Shown piece by piece: positions 38,156 through 47,171 of a stretch of 64,000 nt of DNA. The stretch's first letter is position 1. Every line of letters starts with the position of its first letter. The notes below the pieces were generated by a model, which was given only the letters and a program-made list of their open reading frames with translations, ran no database searches and was not told where the DNA came from. The stretch covers positions 1 through 64,000 of IMG/VR virus record IMGVR_UViG_3300032087_006453; one strand, given 5' to 3'. The stretch comes from a virus. Made by a program: the position numbers and the translations under genes.

Positions 38156-39741
38156 TCGTCAGAAATCATTGCTGCACCAACGGAAAGGAAGTTCACCGAA
38201 ACCGAGACAGCATTCTCGAGTGCTGATGTGGCAACAAGGGTAGGATCGATGATTCCTGACTCCACCATGTTGCAGTACTGCTCGTTTCGAGCATCATAGC
38301 CGTATTCAGCGTTTCTTGAACGTAGAACCTTCTGAATCACGATATCAGGAACTCCACCAGCATTTTCAATGATCTGCCTCAGCGGAGCCGTGCATGCACG
38401 AGAAACAACCTCTGCTCCCACTCGAAAGCTTCCGGAACTGTTCTTGGGAACCTTTAGACCCTTCGATGCCTTTGCCAAAGCTGACCCACCGCCTGGAAGA
38501 ATTCCTGAAACAACCGCGGCGCGTGTTGCGTGTAGTGCATCATCAACACGGTCCTTTCTTTCCTGGAGTTCTATCTGAGTGCTTCCGCCCACTCGAAGAA
38601 CACAGATTCCTGAAGACAGTCGTCTTACTCTACGAAGTAGGACCGCCTTGTGTTCATCTGAAATGCTTGGATCTTCTGTTTGGGACTTTAGTTCAGAAAT
38701 CCTTTCATCAACTTCACTATCGTCAGTACTCGTTCCGATGAAGATACTTCTGCGTCGATGAACGACAACCTTTGAACATGTTCCTAAATCCTCGATCGAA
38801 GCATCCTTTAGATCATCGATGTCCGCAGCTCCAAACACCCGGGTTCCCAAAAGGAATGCAAGGTCATCAAGTGCGTTCACTCTTCCTTGCCCGAACTCCG
38901 GAGATGCAATTGCACAAACCTTCAGAACATTCTTCATCCTGTTCAAAACTAGCATCTGAAGTGCTTCACCTTCAATGCCGTCTGCCACAATTAGAAGTGG
39001 CGAGGAAGATGAGTGAATCTTTTCAAGGATAGGAACGATTTCCTGAAGCGTTTCAATGGTCTTGTTTACAATGAGGATCCTAGGGTTCTCGAGTGTACAC
39101 GTCATCCTCTGCTGATCATCGGCAAAGTAAGGAGACAAATATCCACGATCGATCTCGGTACCATCAATGACCTCTAGAGAACTCTTGAATCCCCTGGCCT
39201 CTTCGACGGTAACGGGTCCATCCGGACCTACCGCCTCGATTGCTTCGACAATGATCTTGGAAATGTCCTCCTCACCGTTGGCGCTGATGAGAGCAACGTT
39301 TGAGATTTGATCGTCGTCGCCAACAGGGGTTGACATGTTCTGAAGGGAATCATTGATCTTCGAATGTGCCCATATCATTCCCCTTTTGAGATCAGCATAA
39401 TCGTAGCCAGCCTCGAGTGCTCGCATTCCCTCATTGCAGAGTGCTTGAGCCAAGACGGTTGCTGTGGTTGTTCCGTCTCCGGCAACTTCCGCAGTTCTCC
39501 CCGCAGCCTCCTTGACAAGCTGAACTCCCAAGTCTGGGTACTGATCTCTTAGGTTCAATGCCTTTGCAACAGTCACGCCGTCCTTTGTCAGAATAGGAGG
39601 ACCGTGATCCTGCTCGATTACAACGTTCCGACCACGAGGACCCATGGTCACTCGTACTGCACCTGCTAGCACGTTAATGCCATCCAGCATCTTTCTTCGT
39701 GCTGAGACATCGAACTCAACGACGCGATCTTGTCTAGACAT
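38143..39741 (-). CDS. groL: GroEL-type chaperonin
   Basis: 532 residues. Equatorial ATP site: RVTMGPRGRNVV, KDGVTVAKAL and VAGDGTTTATVLAQAL; ALHATRAAVVSGILPGGGSAL carries the catalytic Asp region; the C-terminal domain is complete but lacks the GGM tail. Apical domain (GYLSPYFADDQQR, LIVADGIEGEAL) is present. No GroES gene is seen here, as in some jumbo phages whose GroEL works without a co-chaperonin. Probably folds phage structural proteins. Confidence 0.95.
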   Translation of the reverse strand: MSRQDRVVEFDVSARRKMLDGINVLAGAVRVTMGPRGRNVVIEQDHGPPILTKDGVTVAKALNLRDQYPDLGVQLVKEAAGRTAEVAGDGTTTATVLAQALCNEGMRALEAGYDYADLKRGMIWAHSKINDSLQNMSTPVGDDDQISNVALISANGEEDISKIIVEAIEAVGPDGPVTVEEARGFKSSLEVIDGTEIDRGYLSPYFADDQQRMTCTLENPRILIVNKTIETLQEIVPILEKIHSSSSPLLIVADGIEGEALQMLVLNRMKNVLKVCAIASPEFGQGRVNALDDLAFLLGTRVFGAADIDDLKDASIEDLGTCSKVVVHRRRSIFIGTSTDDSEVDERISELKSQTEDPSISDEHKAVLLRRVRRLSSGICVLRVGGSTQIELQERKDRVDDALHATRAAVVSGILPGGGSALAKASKGLKVPKNSSGSFRVGAEVVSRACTAPLRQIIENAGGVPDIVIQKVLRSRNAEYGYDARNEQYCNMVESGIIDPTLVATSALENAVSVSVNFLSVGAAMISDETEI

Positions 39742-39926
39742 TATCCCCTCAGGACTTGCTTAGTCTCTGTAACGGATTCAATAACCGTAATGACACGGCG
39801 ATCGCCGGTAACAACGTTCTGAGCGACGTGGAGATCTCCAGCCTTAACGGCAATCTCGTTCTCAGAAAGAATGCCCTTCGCACGAAGGTCGCGCTGGACA
39901 ATGTCATTTAGAGGTTGTTCAATCAT
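39741..39926 (-). CDS. 61-residue protein, unknown
   Basis: Stop overlaps the groEL start by one base. Beta-rich at its end (RRVITVIESVTETKQVLRG). It is not GroES, whose mobile-loop and barrel motifs are absent, but its coupling to groEL is worth noting. Confidence 0.55.
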   Translation of the reverse strand: MIEQPLNDIVQRDLRAKGILSENEIAVKAGDLHVAQNVVTGDRRVITVIESVTETKQVLRG

Positions 39927-40728
39927 TTATAACTCCTTTGAATGTTGTAGTATACTTGGTCCAAGCGGTATTGTTTACCATAGACCAAAATCCAAGGTCA
40001 CGAAAAGCATTGCGCAGTGAATCCCAGTTGGCACTCCCATGGCTAACTTCGACATCTGCTTCGTTGAGATGTTCAAACTGAATCAGCTCTCGATTAAGGG
40101 CGTACTTCTCGTTTCCATTTTTGTCAGAAAGAAACTGTTGAAGTTTCTCTGGTGAGTCGAGAAGCTTGAGAGCAGTCTTGTTACCCACTCCCTTGAAGCC
40201 CTCAATATTATCTGAATGATCGCCAACGAGAGCTTTCCATCCAACATAATCGCTGCAAGGAGGTTCTCGAAACTTCTTTGCAACCGGATTGTACAGCTCG
40301 CAACGAGGATCCTGGTTCAGCAGCTGAAGAAAGTCAGTGTCGCTTGAAACAATGACTCTGCGATCCCAATCACCAGAAAGAGCGTAGTGACCAATGACAT
40401 CATCAGCTTCTCGCTCAGGGTGCCGTACAACCTCGATTGGCATACTCTGCAACAGCTCTAGAATCTTCTTGCGCTGCTCACCGTAGTTGTCTGAAGAATC
40501 AAAGACTCGGGTTGCCTTGTAACCTTCGTGAGCCTGCAGTCTCTTAACTGGCCGGCCTTCGAGAGCTAGGACAATCTTTGATGGACTGAACTTCTCAACG
40601 AGAGGTCGAAGAGACCTGAAGAACGCGTAGACAATTGCATTGTCCCTGTCTCCCAAGTTTCTCCTGCTGGAGAAACGGGCTCGTTGCATAAGGTTTGCTC
40701 CATCAAGCAGCAGTATCGTCTTGTTCAT
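39919..40728 (-). CDS. 5'-3' exonuclease (flap endonuclease family), copy A
   Basis: 269 residues from ATG 40728. LLLDGANLMQRARF (first Asp), EREADDVIGHYAL near 107 and VSSDTDFLQLL near 128 (acidic metal cluster), then GDHSDNIEGFKGVGNKTALKLL near 175 (Asp pair plus helix-hairpin-helix). Matches T4 RNase H/T5 exonuclease-type enzymes that remove RNA primers. A second copy lies at 61970-62914 and the two are divergent. Confidence 0.9.
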   Translation of the reverse strand: MNKTILLLDGANLMQRARFSSRRNLGDRDNAIVYAFFRSLRPLVEKFSPSKIVLALEGRPVKRLQAHEGYKATRVFDSSDNYGEQRKKILELLQSMPIEVVRHPEREADDVIGHYALSGDWDRRVIVSSDTDFLQLLNQDPRCELYNPVAKKFREPPCSDYVGWKALVGDHSDNIEGFKGVGNKTALKLLDSPEKLQQFLSDKNGNEKYALNRELIQFEHLNEADVEVSHGSANWDSLRNAFRDLGFWSMVNNTAWTKYTTTFKGVIND

Positions 40729-41056
40729 GGTCACTCACATCAGACATTGGTTCACGCTTCTTAATATCACGGCCAAAGTACTTTTGTTCAAGTCTTTTTG
40801 CCTGCGCAATAGTCTTATCGATCTTGACCATTGCTTCGTGAGTGATCGTCTCCTGTGCTGCTTCGATGCCAGTAAAGTACTCTTCCTTTTCTGGATCCAG
40901 CTCGTAGTCTTCTCCGGTCGGAGATCGAACTACGTAAGAAATCATCTTGCCCTCAAGTGTCTCACGAACAATCTTTTCTGCGACCTTGATCGGCATCAGC
41001 TGTTCATTGCCACCTCGAGCAGTAACTCTGACATACGCAATATCACCTACGTTCAT
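40703..41056 (-). CDS. 117-residue protein, unknown
   Basis: ATG 41056 chosen over an upstream TTG. MNVGDIAYVRVTARGGN begins a small beta barrel; the second half is helical and acidic at the end (DVSDHEQDDTAA). Overlaps the exonuclease start. Confidence 0.55.
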   Translation of the reverse strand: MNVGDIAYVRVTARGGNEQLMPIKVAEKIVRETLEGKMISYVVRSPTGEDYELDPEKEEYFTGIEAAQETITHEAMVKIDKTIAQAKRLEQKYFGRDIKKREPMSDVSDHEQDDTAA

Positions 41057-41065
41057 GATCAACCC

Positions 41066-41296
41066 CTACTTCTTGAAACCTGGACCGAGAAATCCCTTGG
41101 TTCCGCCAGGGCCATGAGACGTGGGTCCAGGGTTGTTCGAACTCTTGAATCCTGGGCCTGCAAATCCAAAAGCATCAGAAAGGCTCTTGGACTTCTGAAG
41201 CCTAGAAATCTCAAACTGTGCGGAACTGTCTCCACGTTGATTAAGCGAGCGAACTATTTCCTGTCGGATTACGCTGCGTAGATCGAATTTTGACAT
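41066..41296 (-). CDS. 76-residue Gly/Pro-rich protein with leader-like start
   Basis: MSKFDLRSVIRQEIVRSLNQ is leader-like; the rest is disordered with four repeats of (A/L)GPGFK (FAGPGFKS, FLGPGFKK). Overlaps the next gene by 28 bases. Might be an internal or linker protein. ATG 41296 follows GGAGATGAAAC. Confidence 0.55.
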   Translation of the reverse strand: MSKFDLRSVIRQEIVRSLNQRGDSSAQFEISRLQKSKSLSDAFGFAGPGFKSSNNPGPTSHGPGGTKGFLGPGFKK

Positions 41297-42063
41297 GTTT
41301 CATCTCCATCAATACTTTCTAGAATCACCGTGTAACTGGGATTCTTGGACTCCCACATTGCAACCTTGTTGTTGATTGCGTCAACCTTCTTCGAGAATCG
41401 AATCAACTCACGATCAATGACGCCGCCGGTCTTTTCCGCCTTAGCCGGCGATTCATTGGCCAAGCGGTCGTTCAGTTCAGTAAGCCTGTTCACATGCTTC
41501 TTGCGAACCGAGTTTAGTTCGTTTTCGTACTGTGAAATGAACGTGTCTCTTCGGTCGATGATTTCACCCATCAGAACATTGCACTTCTTCATTGCGGTAT
41601 GCTTCTTCATGCGAACACGCCCTCGAGCACCCGGAGACTCTGCGTGAAAGTCTTCTCGCTTGAGACCCTCAAAGTGAAGCACAGCAAAGTTCTCAAAGTG
41701 ATCATCGGCAATAACGTACAGAAAATCGACGCCTTCTTCGTTTCCTTCGAAAGTCATTGAATCAGATTGGAAGCTAAGAGCTCCGGAACGGTGGCGAGTT
41801 GTGAGCTTGCACTCAAGGTTCTTGCCAATCTCAGGAATGACGATGTCTGGTTCGCCGGTCTTTCCGTTACTGTATGCATTCGGAAAGTTGGCCTGAATCT
41901 GCTCAGCAAAGTAGAACTCTTGCGGACCAGACATGAGAATATTTCTACGACCCAAGTCTTCCTCAACGTTCATGCCAGAACAAGAGTAGACGTCCCTGAG
42001 AGACTTGTAGAAATGCTTCATGCTTCGGATTGCGTTCTCTGCTTGACTTCGACTGATATACAT
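41269..42063 (-). CDS. PD-(D/E)XK nuclease-like protein
   Basis: 264 residues from ATG 42063 after GGAGGTTTG. GEPDIVIPEIGKNLECKLTTR near 77-97 gives the D-x(n)-E-x-K catalytic core of the restriction-endonuclease fold, preceded by FYFAEQIQANFPNAYS. The C-terminal half is a long coiled coil (SVRKKHVNRLTELNDRLA). Resembles phage nucleases related to type II restriction enzymes; host DNA breakdown is a plausible role, with phage DNA protected by modification. Confidence 0.7.
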   Translation of the reverse strand: MYISRSQAENAIRSMKHFYKSLRDVYSCSGMNVEEDLGRRNILMSGPQEFYFAEQIQANFPNAYSNGKTGEPDIVIPEIGKNLECKLTTRHRSGALSFQSDSMTFEGNEEGVDFLYVIADDHFENFAVLHFEGLKREDFHAESPGARGRVRMKKHTAMKKCNVLMGEIIDRRDTFISQYENELNSVRKKHVNRLTELNDRLANESPAKAEKTGGVIDRELIRFSKKVDAINNKVAMWESKNPSYTVILESIDGDETCQNSIYAA

Positions 42064-42078
42064 CAAACCTCCAGTATG

Positions 42079-42107
42079 AGTATAACTGTCACGGACCCAG
42101 TTTACAA
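42079..42107 (-). promoter_or_regulatory. Recurrent-type promoter for the nuclease gene
   Basis: TTGTAA, 17 bases, TATACT, then GGAGG. The -35 lies immediately after the stop codon of 42108-42458. Confidence 0.6.
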
Positions 42108-42458
42108 CTAGGACTCAGGAGCAACGGTATCCCTAACGTTCTCGGTGATCTTCTTACCCTTTGCTGCTGCAACGGCAAGAGGTTCAAGACCGAGAGCAAA
42201 CCTGACGTTGTCAAACTCAATTGGGCTAAGCCTCTCCTTCAGAGTCTGCATGTCTGCATACTGGTGGAGTGTCATCTCCGTGACGGGAAGCTCCTCGCCC
42301 TCAGGTCCAGGCTCAAACTCACCCGTTTCCCTTGACTCAAAGACAAAGATAAACCCGGGCATCTGCTGGTCCTTCGGGACCGGAACAAACGGAATATTCG
42401 AGGTCAGACCTTCCTGATCCTCTTCGTAACAAAACTCTGGAATCCAGTTATCGCTCAT
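42108..42458 (-). CDS. 116-residue protein, unknown
   Basis: ATG 42458 after GAGAGGAAACG. Acidic N-terminus with Trp/Pro-rich stretches (FVPVPKDQQMPGFIFVFES). Helical C-terminus. No family recognised. Confidence 0.55.
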   Translation of the reverse strand: MSDNWIPEFCYEEDQEGLTSNIPFVPVPKDQQMPGFIFVFESRETGEFEPGPEGEELPVTEMTLHQYADMQTLKERLSPIEFDNVRFALGLEPLAVAAAKGKKITENVRDTVAPES

Positions 42459-42506
42459 CGTTTCCTCTCGCGTGATGCATAATGATAAGTCAAAAACACC
42501 AAAAGG

Positions 42507-43466
42507 TTAAATGCGAGATGCCAAACTTTTAATTTGATTGATTAGAGTCAGAGCCTTGTCGGCCTTCTCGTGATCAGAGGACTTCAGGTTCTCTTCCGTC
42601 GGTGCTCTCTCGAGAAGTTTGTCAATGTCTGACTTGAGTTCTGCAACGCCGGAGTTTACCAGGCCCATCATGAGATCTTTTAGGTCGTCACTTTCCGGAT
42701 TCTTTTCCTGAAAGTCCGTGATCATCTTGTTGATTTTCGAAGCATCAATCTTGGCACCTGACGAGTTTAGTACGGTTACCAGCTTTTTCAACGTTTCTGC
42801 TGTATCAACCTTCCTCATCATGGCAATGAGCTTGGACCTCTGTTCGATCGATGCTTTTGCTTGCTCGAGCATGTCGACCAGCGTGTCGAAGTGCTTGTCT
42901 CTCTGGCTTTCAGCATCAATTCCAAAAAACGAAAGAAGCTCATCGACTGCTTTTGCAGTTAATCCCTTGGGAGTCTTTCGTTCAGAAATAAGAACTTCGA
43001 CAGAGTTCTTTGACTCAAAGAAAATCTTCTCCAGTGATGATAGACCCTTTCTGAGATCCGATGTATCAGAACTCAAGTCTCTCAGCGTTTTTTCAAGAAA
43101 CGGAGGAAGATCCTTTGCTCCAGGATCATCCATCATGAACAGATAAGCGTTTACTGGAAACGTTAGAAAAAATCCAACAGGATTGTAAAGCAACTGCTCT
43201 GGATCAACCTCAAATGCACCCAGCGATCTCAAGCGCTGATTGGTATCCGAGTTGTAAGCTCTGGTTGCCTCACTGTAGTCGGTAATTGTTTTCTTCAGCT
43301 TCTCATCATCGCCTAGACTGAATGCAATTCTTAGGGGCAGGGCTAACTCTCTGCCAATTTGCAAAAAGCTTCCAACAACAATCCTGGAAACGTCTCTAAC
43401 GTTTTCCAGTCCGCCCTTTATATCGCTGAGTCTGAACAGCTCCTCGATGACATCTGGCTGTTGCAT
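42507..43466 (-). CDS. 319-residue helical protein, likely structural
   Basis: Almost all helical with an LLYNPVGFFLTFPVNAYLFMMDDPG segment near 90-110 that could lie in or on a membrane; acidic Ser/Lys-rich helices follow. It is coupled to the leader-tagged 43468-43977 gene. The composition fits an internal virion or portal-associated protein, but no family is recognised. Confidence 0.6.
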   Translation of the reverse strand: MQQPDVIEELFRLSDIKGGLENVRDVSRIVVGSFLQIGRELALPLRIAFSLGDDEKLKKTITDYSEATRAYNSDTNQRLRSLGAFEVDPEQLLYNPVGFFLTFPVNAYLFMMDDPGAKDLPPFLEKTLRDLSSDTSDLRKGLSSLEKIFFESKNSVEVLISERKTPKGLTAKAVDELLSFFGIDAESQRDKHFDTLVDMLEQAKASIEQRSKLIAMMRKVDTAETLKKLVTVLNSSGAKIDASKINKMITDFQEKNPESDDLKDLMMGLVNSGVAELKSDIDKLLERAPTEENLKSSDHEKADKALTLINQIKSLASRI

Positions 43467-43467
43467 C

Positions 43468-43977
43468 TTACTGTCCTACGACGATCGCTGCGCCCTTGGC
43501 CTTCTCGACTTCAGGAGACTTCTTTTTTCCGGAAGGCTTCCGCTTCTTCTCCTTCTTTGCACCGCCGCCCTTGCGAGTGGTAGTTACGAAATATGGATCA
43601 TCTGATGGATCTTCGACCTTCGACGCTGATTCGCCACCGGACATGATTTCCGTTAGAGCATCTAGGTACGCAAACAGAGCGGTACGCTCTGGCCCACTCA
43701 GTGAGTTGAAGTACTTCTTGACCTGGGAAGAAATTTCTTTGTCTCTAACAGACTTACCGCTTCGCATGAGGTTGAGCTTGTCAATGACCTTTGCGTATGT
43801 CGGCGTTTCAATGCCAGAGTCTTCTTCCTCGTTATCCTGCTCTTGCATTTCAGATGTCGTCTTCTTTCTTCGAAGCTTGAACGGTTCTTGATCCCTCGAG
43901 GATCTCTTTTGCATCATTCTCTCGTCAGATGCTTCGGAGATCAGTCTTCTTAGAAGCTTTGCCTTTCTAGTACTCAT
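43468..43977 (-). CDS. Leader-tagged basic protein, unknown
   Basis: 169 residues. MSTRKAKLLRRLISEASDERM is a clear leader with a cut after LISE. The body has an acidic helical part and a basic tail (KGGGAKKEKKRKPSGKKK). Internal virion protein candidate. Its ATG overlaps the stop of the small gene upstream. Confidence 0.6.
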   Translation of the reverse strand: MSTRKAKLLRRLISEASDERMMQKRSSRDQEPFKLRRKKTTSEMQEQDNEEEDSGIETPTYAKVIDKLNLMRSGKSVRDKEISSQVKKYFNSLSGPERTALFAYLDALTEIMSGGESASKVEDPSDDPYFVTTTRKGGGAKKEKKRKPSGKKKSPEVEKAKGAAIVVGQ

Positions 43978-44135
43978 TTCTTATCAACCTTTACCTTCAT
44001 TCTATGACGGTAGTTTTCTCGGTAACGGCGGTGAAGATATTCCTGTGGTGTCTCTGGCGCCTTCTTGATTTCGTTGACAGGCTTTTCGCGCTTCTCAATG
44101 TCGTCCATAAACTTGTCAAATTCAAACTTCTTCAT
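43974..44135 (-). CDS. 53-residue basic protein, unknown
   Basis: ATG 44135 after GGGTGAAGC; MKKFEFDKFMDDIEKREK, a Pro-rich middle and a tail of Arg/His/Tyr (YLHRRYRENYRHRMK). Ends ATGA-coupled to the next gene, which strongly supports translation. Confidence 0.65.
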   Translation of the reverse strand: MKKFEFDKFMDDIEKREKPVNEIKKAPETPQEYLHRRYRENYRHRMKVKVDKK

Positions 44136-44155
44136 GCTTCACCCTAAGCTAAGTA

Positions 44156-44536
44156 TCAAATTGCAGATGACTTGATCTCATCTTCGCAGTCCGAGAGATG
44201 CTTTGCACACTTCATGTCCATGTCTGTTACTTCATCGATGTCTTTCGTCGTTAGGACTACAGATACATCATAGTCACAGACGTGGTAGTCTATGTTGTGA
44301 CCCGTGGTTCTCTCTAGATCCATGATATCAAGGACAAACACATCTCTTGACTGCTTGTTTGGAAAAGAAAATCTGCGGCTAAGCTTTGTTTTGCACATTG
44401 ACATTGCCCAGCCCATGCCAGTCCAAGCACCAATTGGAGATGACGGGGCCTTGATGTGTTCCCTAGGCGGTAAAAACTCAAACTGAGTTTTCTCGACCCC
44501 GTGGTCTTCGCTAAGATCAAAAACCTCTCTAAGCAT
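44156..44536 (-). CDS. 126-residue protein, unknown
   Basis: Start uncertain: ATG 44536 (after AAGGCAAGG, overlapping the upstream stop) or 44554. Mixed alpha/beta with HNIDYHVCDYDVSVVLTTKD and a C-terminal acidic helix. A GATACTTAG element follows its stop. No family recognised. Confidence 0.55.
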   Translation of the reverse strand: MLREVFDLSEDHGVEKTQFEFLPPREHIKAPSSPIGAWTGMGWAMSMCKTKLSRRFSFPNKQSRDVFVLDIMDLERTTGHNIDYHVCDYDVSVVLTTKDIDEVTDMDMKCAKHLSDCEDEIKSSAI

Positions 44537-45809
44537 CCTTGCCTTCAAATTCATCTTGGAACGCCTGTGTTGCATCTAGTGCCTTCTCAACTTCTTGAGA
44601 TTTTCTTTTATCTGATAGCTTGTCCCATCTGTCTCGAGCCATACCGGCAACGTCTGCTCCGTCCAAGCTAGCGATTGATTTGAGTGTCGGATAGAAACCC
44701 TTGAGACGATCTACCAAAGTATCGACATCGGTGCTGGAGTCCTCTGCCGCAATGTCCTTTTGAATCTTGTTTCTCAGTTTCTCCGGGGTCATCATGGACT
44801 CTCCGAACATGATGTTCTTGATCGTAAGAGCAGACCGCTTTGGGAAACCGCTTCGCACAAGGCGAGCCTCTATGTCCTTGGATGCTGTTCTGTACAGCTT
44901 ATTGTACACAGGGAGAATGAATGAGTTAACGAAGAAAAACCTGTAAGAGTCTAGGCCTCTGGTAATGTCTCTGTTGAGCTTCAGCTCATCAATGTCGTCC
45001 TCGTCAACAAATGGCGTGAGACCTTTGATGAACTGAATCGTAGCAAATATTTCAAGCGACTTTAGATCTTTCGGCGATAGAATTCTCTCAAGAGTTCCCG
45101 TTCTGCGGATAAGCTTCTCAATCGATTGTCTGGCTCCTGAAACGCCAATCCCCATAACATCCGCAAGATCTTCCAGTGTCATGCCGTCTTTTGTGACCTC
45201 AACCGGTGCGACAATCTCGCCTGGAGGCTTTTCGTCAGAGCTTCCTTTGATCTTGTTGATGGGGTCGTCGGAAGTGAGAATTGTATCCCAGCTAGATGGA
45301 ACCTTTTCTCCAGAAGCTCTCATTCTGTCGGCCAGATCTTGAAGCTCTTCCTTTTCCTCGTCGGTCATTCCATCGAACAGCTCTTCGTCTGTGAGGCCCA
45401 TGTAATAGTCATCACCGGCTTGCTCGTTAATCCTACCGAGCATCTTCTCGGCTGTTCTTCGTATCGACCGGTAAAGTTTCTCCATTTGCTCTTCTGGTAG
45501 GTCGTTAACTATTGCATGCATGGCCAAACCGAAGTCAGAAGCGGTCTTAGGCTTGTAGTCTGGGTCATCAACCGGAGGAAGCTCGTCGGCCAACTGTGCA
45601 CTCATTACCGAAGACGGTGCTAGGGGCAGCTCCTCTCCAACCGTTGTTTCAGGATTTTTCTTGACAACCAACTTACCGTATCCGGTATTGCCAAGCACAG
45701 GATCTGCATGCAGAGTTCCTGGTGCTACGGCTCGACTGCCCATGTCTTCGTTCAGATAATTCTCAAAAATCACTGATTCGACAAGGCGATCCAAATTTTT
45801 CTTTGACAT
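44529..45809 (-). CDS. 426-residue acidic protein with leader-like start, virion candidate
   Basis: N-terminus MSKKNLDRLVESVIFENYLNED is leader-like with a possible cut after VIFE. The middle is very acidic (GLTDEELFDGMTDEEKEELQDL); EDLADVMGIGVSGARQSIEKL near 220 resembles a helix-turn-helix. The region 250-330 looks folded and helical. Size, acidity and place suggest a head or scaffold-related protein. No known family. Confidence 0.6.
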   Translation of the reverse strand: MSKKNLDRLVESVIFENYLNEDMGSRAVAPGTLHADPVLGNTGYGKLVVKKNPETTVGEELPLAPSSVMSAQLADELPPVDDPDYKPKTASDFGLAMHAIVNDLPEEQMEKLYRSIRRTAEKMLGRINEQAGDDYYMGLTDEELFDGMTDEEKEELQDLADRMRASGEKVPSSWDTILTSDDPINKIKGSSDEKPPGEIVAPVEVTKDGMTLEDLADVMGIGVSGARQSIEKLIRRTGTLERILSPKDLKSLEIFATIQFIKGLTPFVDEDDIDELKLNRDITRGLDSYRFFFVNSFILPVYNKLYRTASKDIEARLVRSGFPKRSALTIKNIMFGESMMTPEKLRNKIQKDIAAEDSSTDVDTLVDRLKGFYPTLKSIASLDGADVAGMARDRWDKLSDKRKSQEVEKALDATQAFQDEFEGKDA

Positions 45810-45837
45810 TTTGACCTCTAAAGATAAATAATCTTCG

Positions 45838-46695
45838 CTAAAATTTCGTGCCTAGCGAAACGTGACCATGTGGACTTGCATAAATATCGACTCCAACTCC
45901 CGCATGAACCCATAAATCGGTGAAAATGGGAATGTGATGGCCAATATTGTATCCTGCAGCGTCGAAATAGAAGTGAGCGTTAGACCCATTGCCGCCAATT
46001 CTCAGTCCGACAACATCGACGTTTTTTGTCGGGTGGATGAAGGAAACGAAAACTGAGCCCAAGAAGTCGGGTGAAGCACCGGCGGCGAGCGTCAATCCAA
46101 CGCCAATGTTTGGTTCGAAAAGCCTCTGCTCCTCGACGAAGTCCACCGTTAAATCGTCGATCGGTATGTCGACAAACTGATCTGGGTTTCCACTAGAAGA
46201 TACCTGGAGAAGTGCTGTCGAGCTCTTCTTCGAAATTGCAATGCTGTTTCTAAAGTTAAGGGAGTAGGTTTCGAACTTGTACGGTTCCTGCAGTTGCTTA
46301 TCGTACGAAAACTTAGCAACAGGAAGACCGGGCTTTAGTTCGAACGAGTACTCTTGCGGAGGTTCAGAAAATGACTTTTCTGATTCGACTGGAACAACAA
46401 CGGTTTCTACCCTGGTAATGTACTGAATCTTTTCCGGACGATCTCTTAGGCTCGTGACCAGATCGAGCAACTGCGTGTTTTCGTCCGTCATGCTTTTGAT
46501 CGACTTGGAAAGACCGGTTACTTTGGTCTTTGTTACGGCAATTTCATCGTGGAGTGTTTCATTCACTCCAAGAAGCTCCTCTATCTCTCTGTCTTTGCTT
46601 GCAGCCGTAAGGGATGATCCCGCCCATGCCCCCAGGGCAAGAAGTAGAACTGCAAAGAAAACAATGATGATCCTTTGTTTATTGCCAATCGTCAT
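45838..46695 (-). CDS. Membrane-anchored coiled coil with beta-barrel-like tail
   Basis: 285 residues. One N-terminal membrane helix (IIIVFFAVLLLALGAWAG), a coiled coil about 32-85, a Pro/Glu linker, then an all-beta C-terminal half ending in SLGTKF; a final Phe is typical of outer-membrane proteins. A protein fixed in the inner membrane with an outer-membrane-type tail would fit a unimolecular spanin. No signal peptidase site is evident. Confidence 0.6.
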   Translation of the reverse strand: MTIGNKQRIIIVFFAVLLLALGAWAGSSLTAASKDREIEELLGVNETLHDEIAVTKTKVTGLSKSIKSMTDENTQLLDLVTSLRDRPEKIQYITRVETVVVPVESEKSFSEPPQEYSFELKPGLPVAKFSYDKQLQEPYKFETYSLNFRNSIAISKKSSTALLQVSSSGNPDQFVDIPIDDLTVDFVEEQRLFEPNIGVGLTLAAGASPDFLGSVFVSFIHPTKNVDVVGLRIGGNGSNAHFYFDAAGYNIGHHIPIFTDLWVHAGVGVDIYASPHGHVSLGTKF

Positions 46696-46939
46696 CTTGA
46701 AAAAACACCAACTGATGGGATTCTTTGGCTGCGTCCAGAACAGGCAAAAGAATCCGATTAAACTCTACCATAAATTCGCTTTGAGCTTTTGACACAGCGG
46801 CGAGAACGTCCTGTGTTTTCCTTAGTGCAGACACAAGCTTTTCGTTTTCTTTTTCAAGCTTTTCAACTCTTTGTTTGAGATCTTCGACGTTACCCGAAGG
46901 GTGTTGATTCTTCGATCTCCCTAAAAATAGACTCAGCAT
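46679..46939 (-). CDS. 86-residue coiled-coil protein
   Basis: Start taken at ATG 46939, inside the previous gene. A clear coiled coil VEDLKQRVEKLEKENEKLVSAL, then an amphipathic helix. Ends just inside the membrane protein start. Ribosome site is weak, so the start is uncertain. Confidence 0.5.
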   Translation of the reverse strand: MLSLFLGRSKNQHPSGNVEDLKQRVEKLEKENEKLVSALRKTQDVLAAVSKAQSEFMVEFNRILLPVLDAAKESHQLVFFQDDDWQ

Positions 46940-47171
46940 CTGCTTTTGCAACTCTCTTTTTAACGACTTTGTTTCTCTTTTCGTATTCAAGCTTTTCGAG
47001 CATGTCGATGATGTAACTTTCTTTTGCGACAGTTCGAGAAACAAATTCTCGGAAAACTTCTTGCATCGACAGATTGTAGTCAATGAGAAGCTTTCTAAAC
47101 TCTCCATGGCACCATTTTTCAAGTGCAATGTGAGTTGAGACTCGCGTCTCAAAGTCGCTAAACTTGCTCAA
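46890..47171 (-). CDS. 93-residue helical protein, unknown
   Basis: Helical, basic-acidic alternating, with KWCHGEFRKLLIDYNLSMQEVF, which is somewhat like ribbon-helix-helix or small regulator folds. Overlaps the acidic 47168-47785 gene by 4 bases. No confident family. Confidence 0.55.
   Translation of the reverse strand: MSKFSDFETRVSTHIALEKWCHGEFRKLLIDYNLSMQEVFREFVSRTVAKESYIIDMLEKLEYEKRNKVVKKRVAKADAESIFREIEESTPFG

Noticed and set aside
39741-39926. GroES partner of GroEL
   Set aside because: 61 residues with no GroES mobile loop or barrel pattern.
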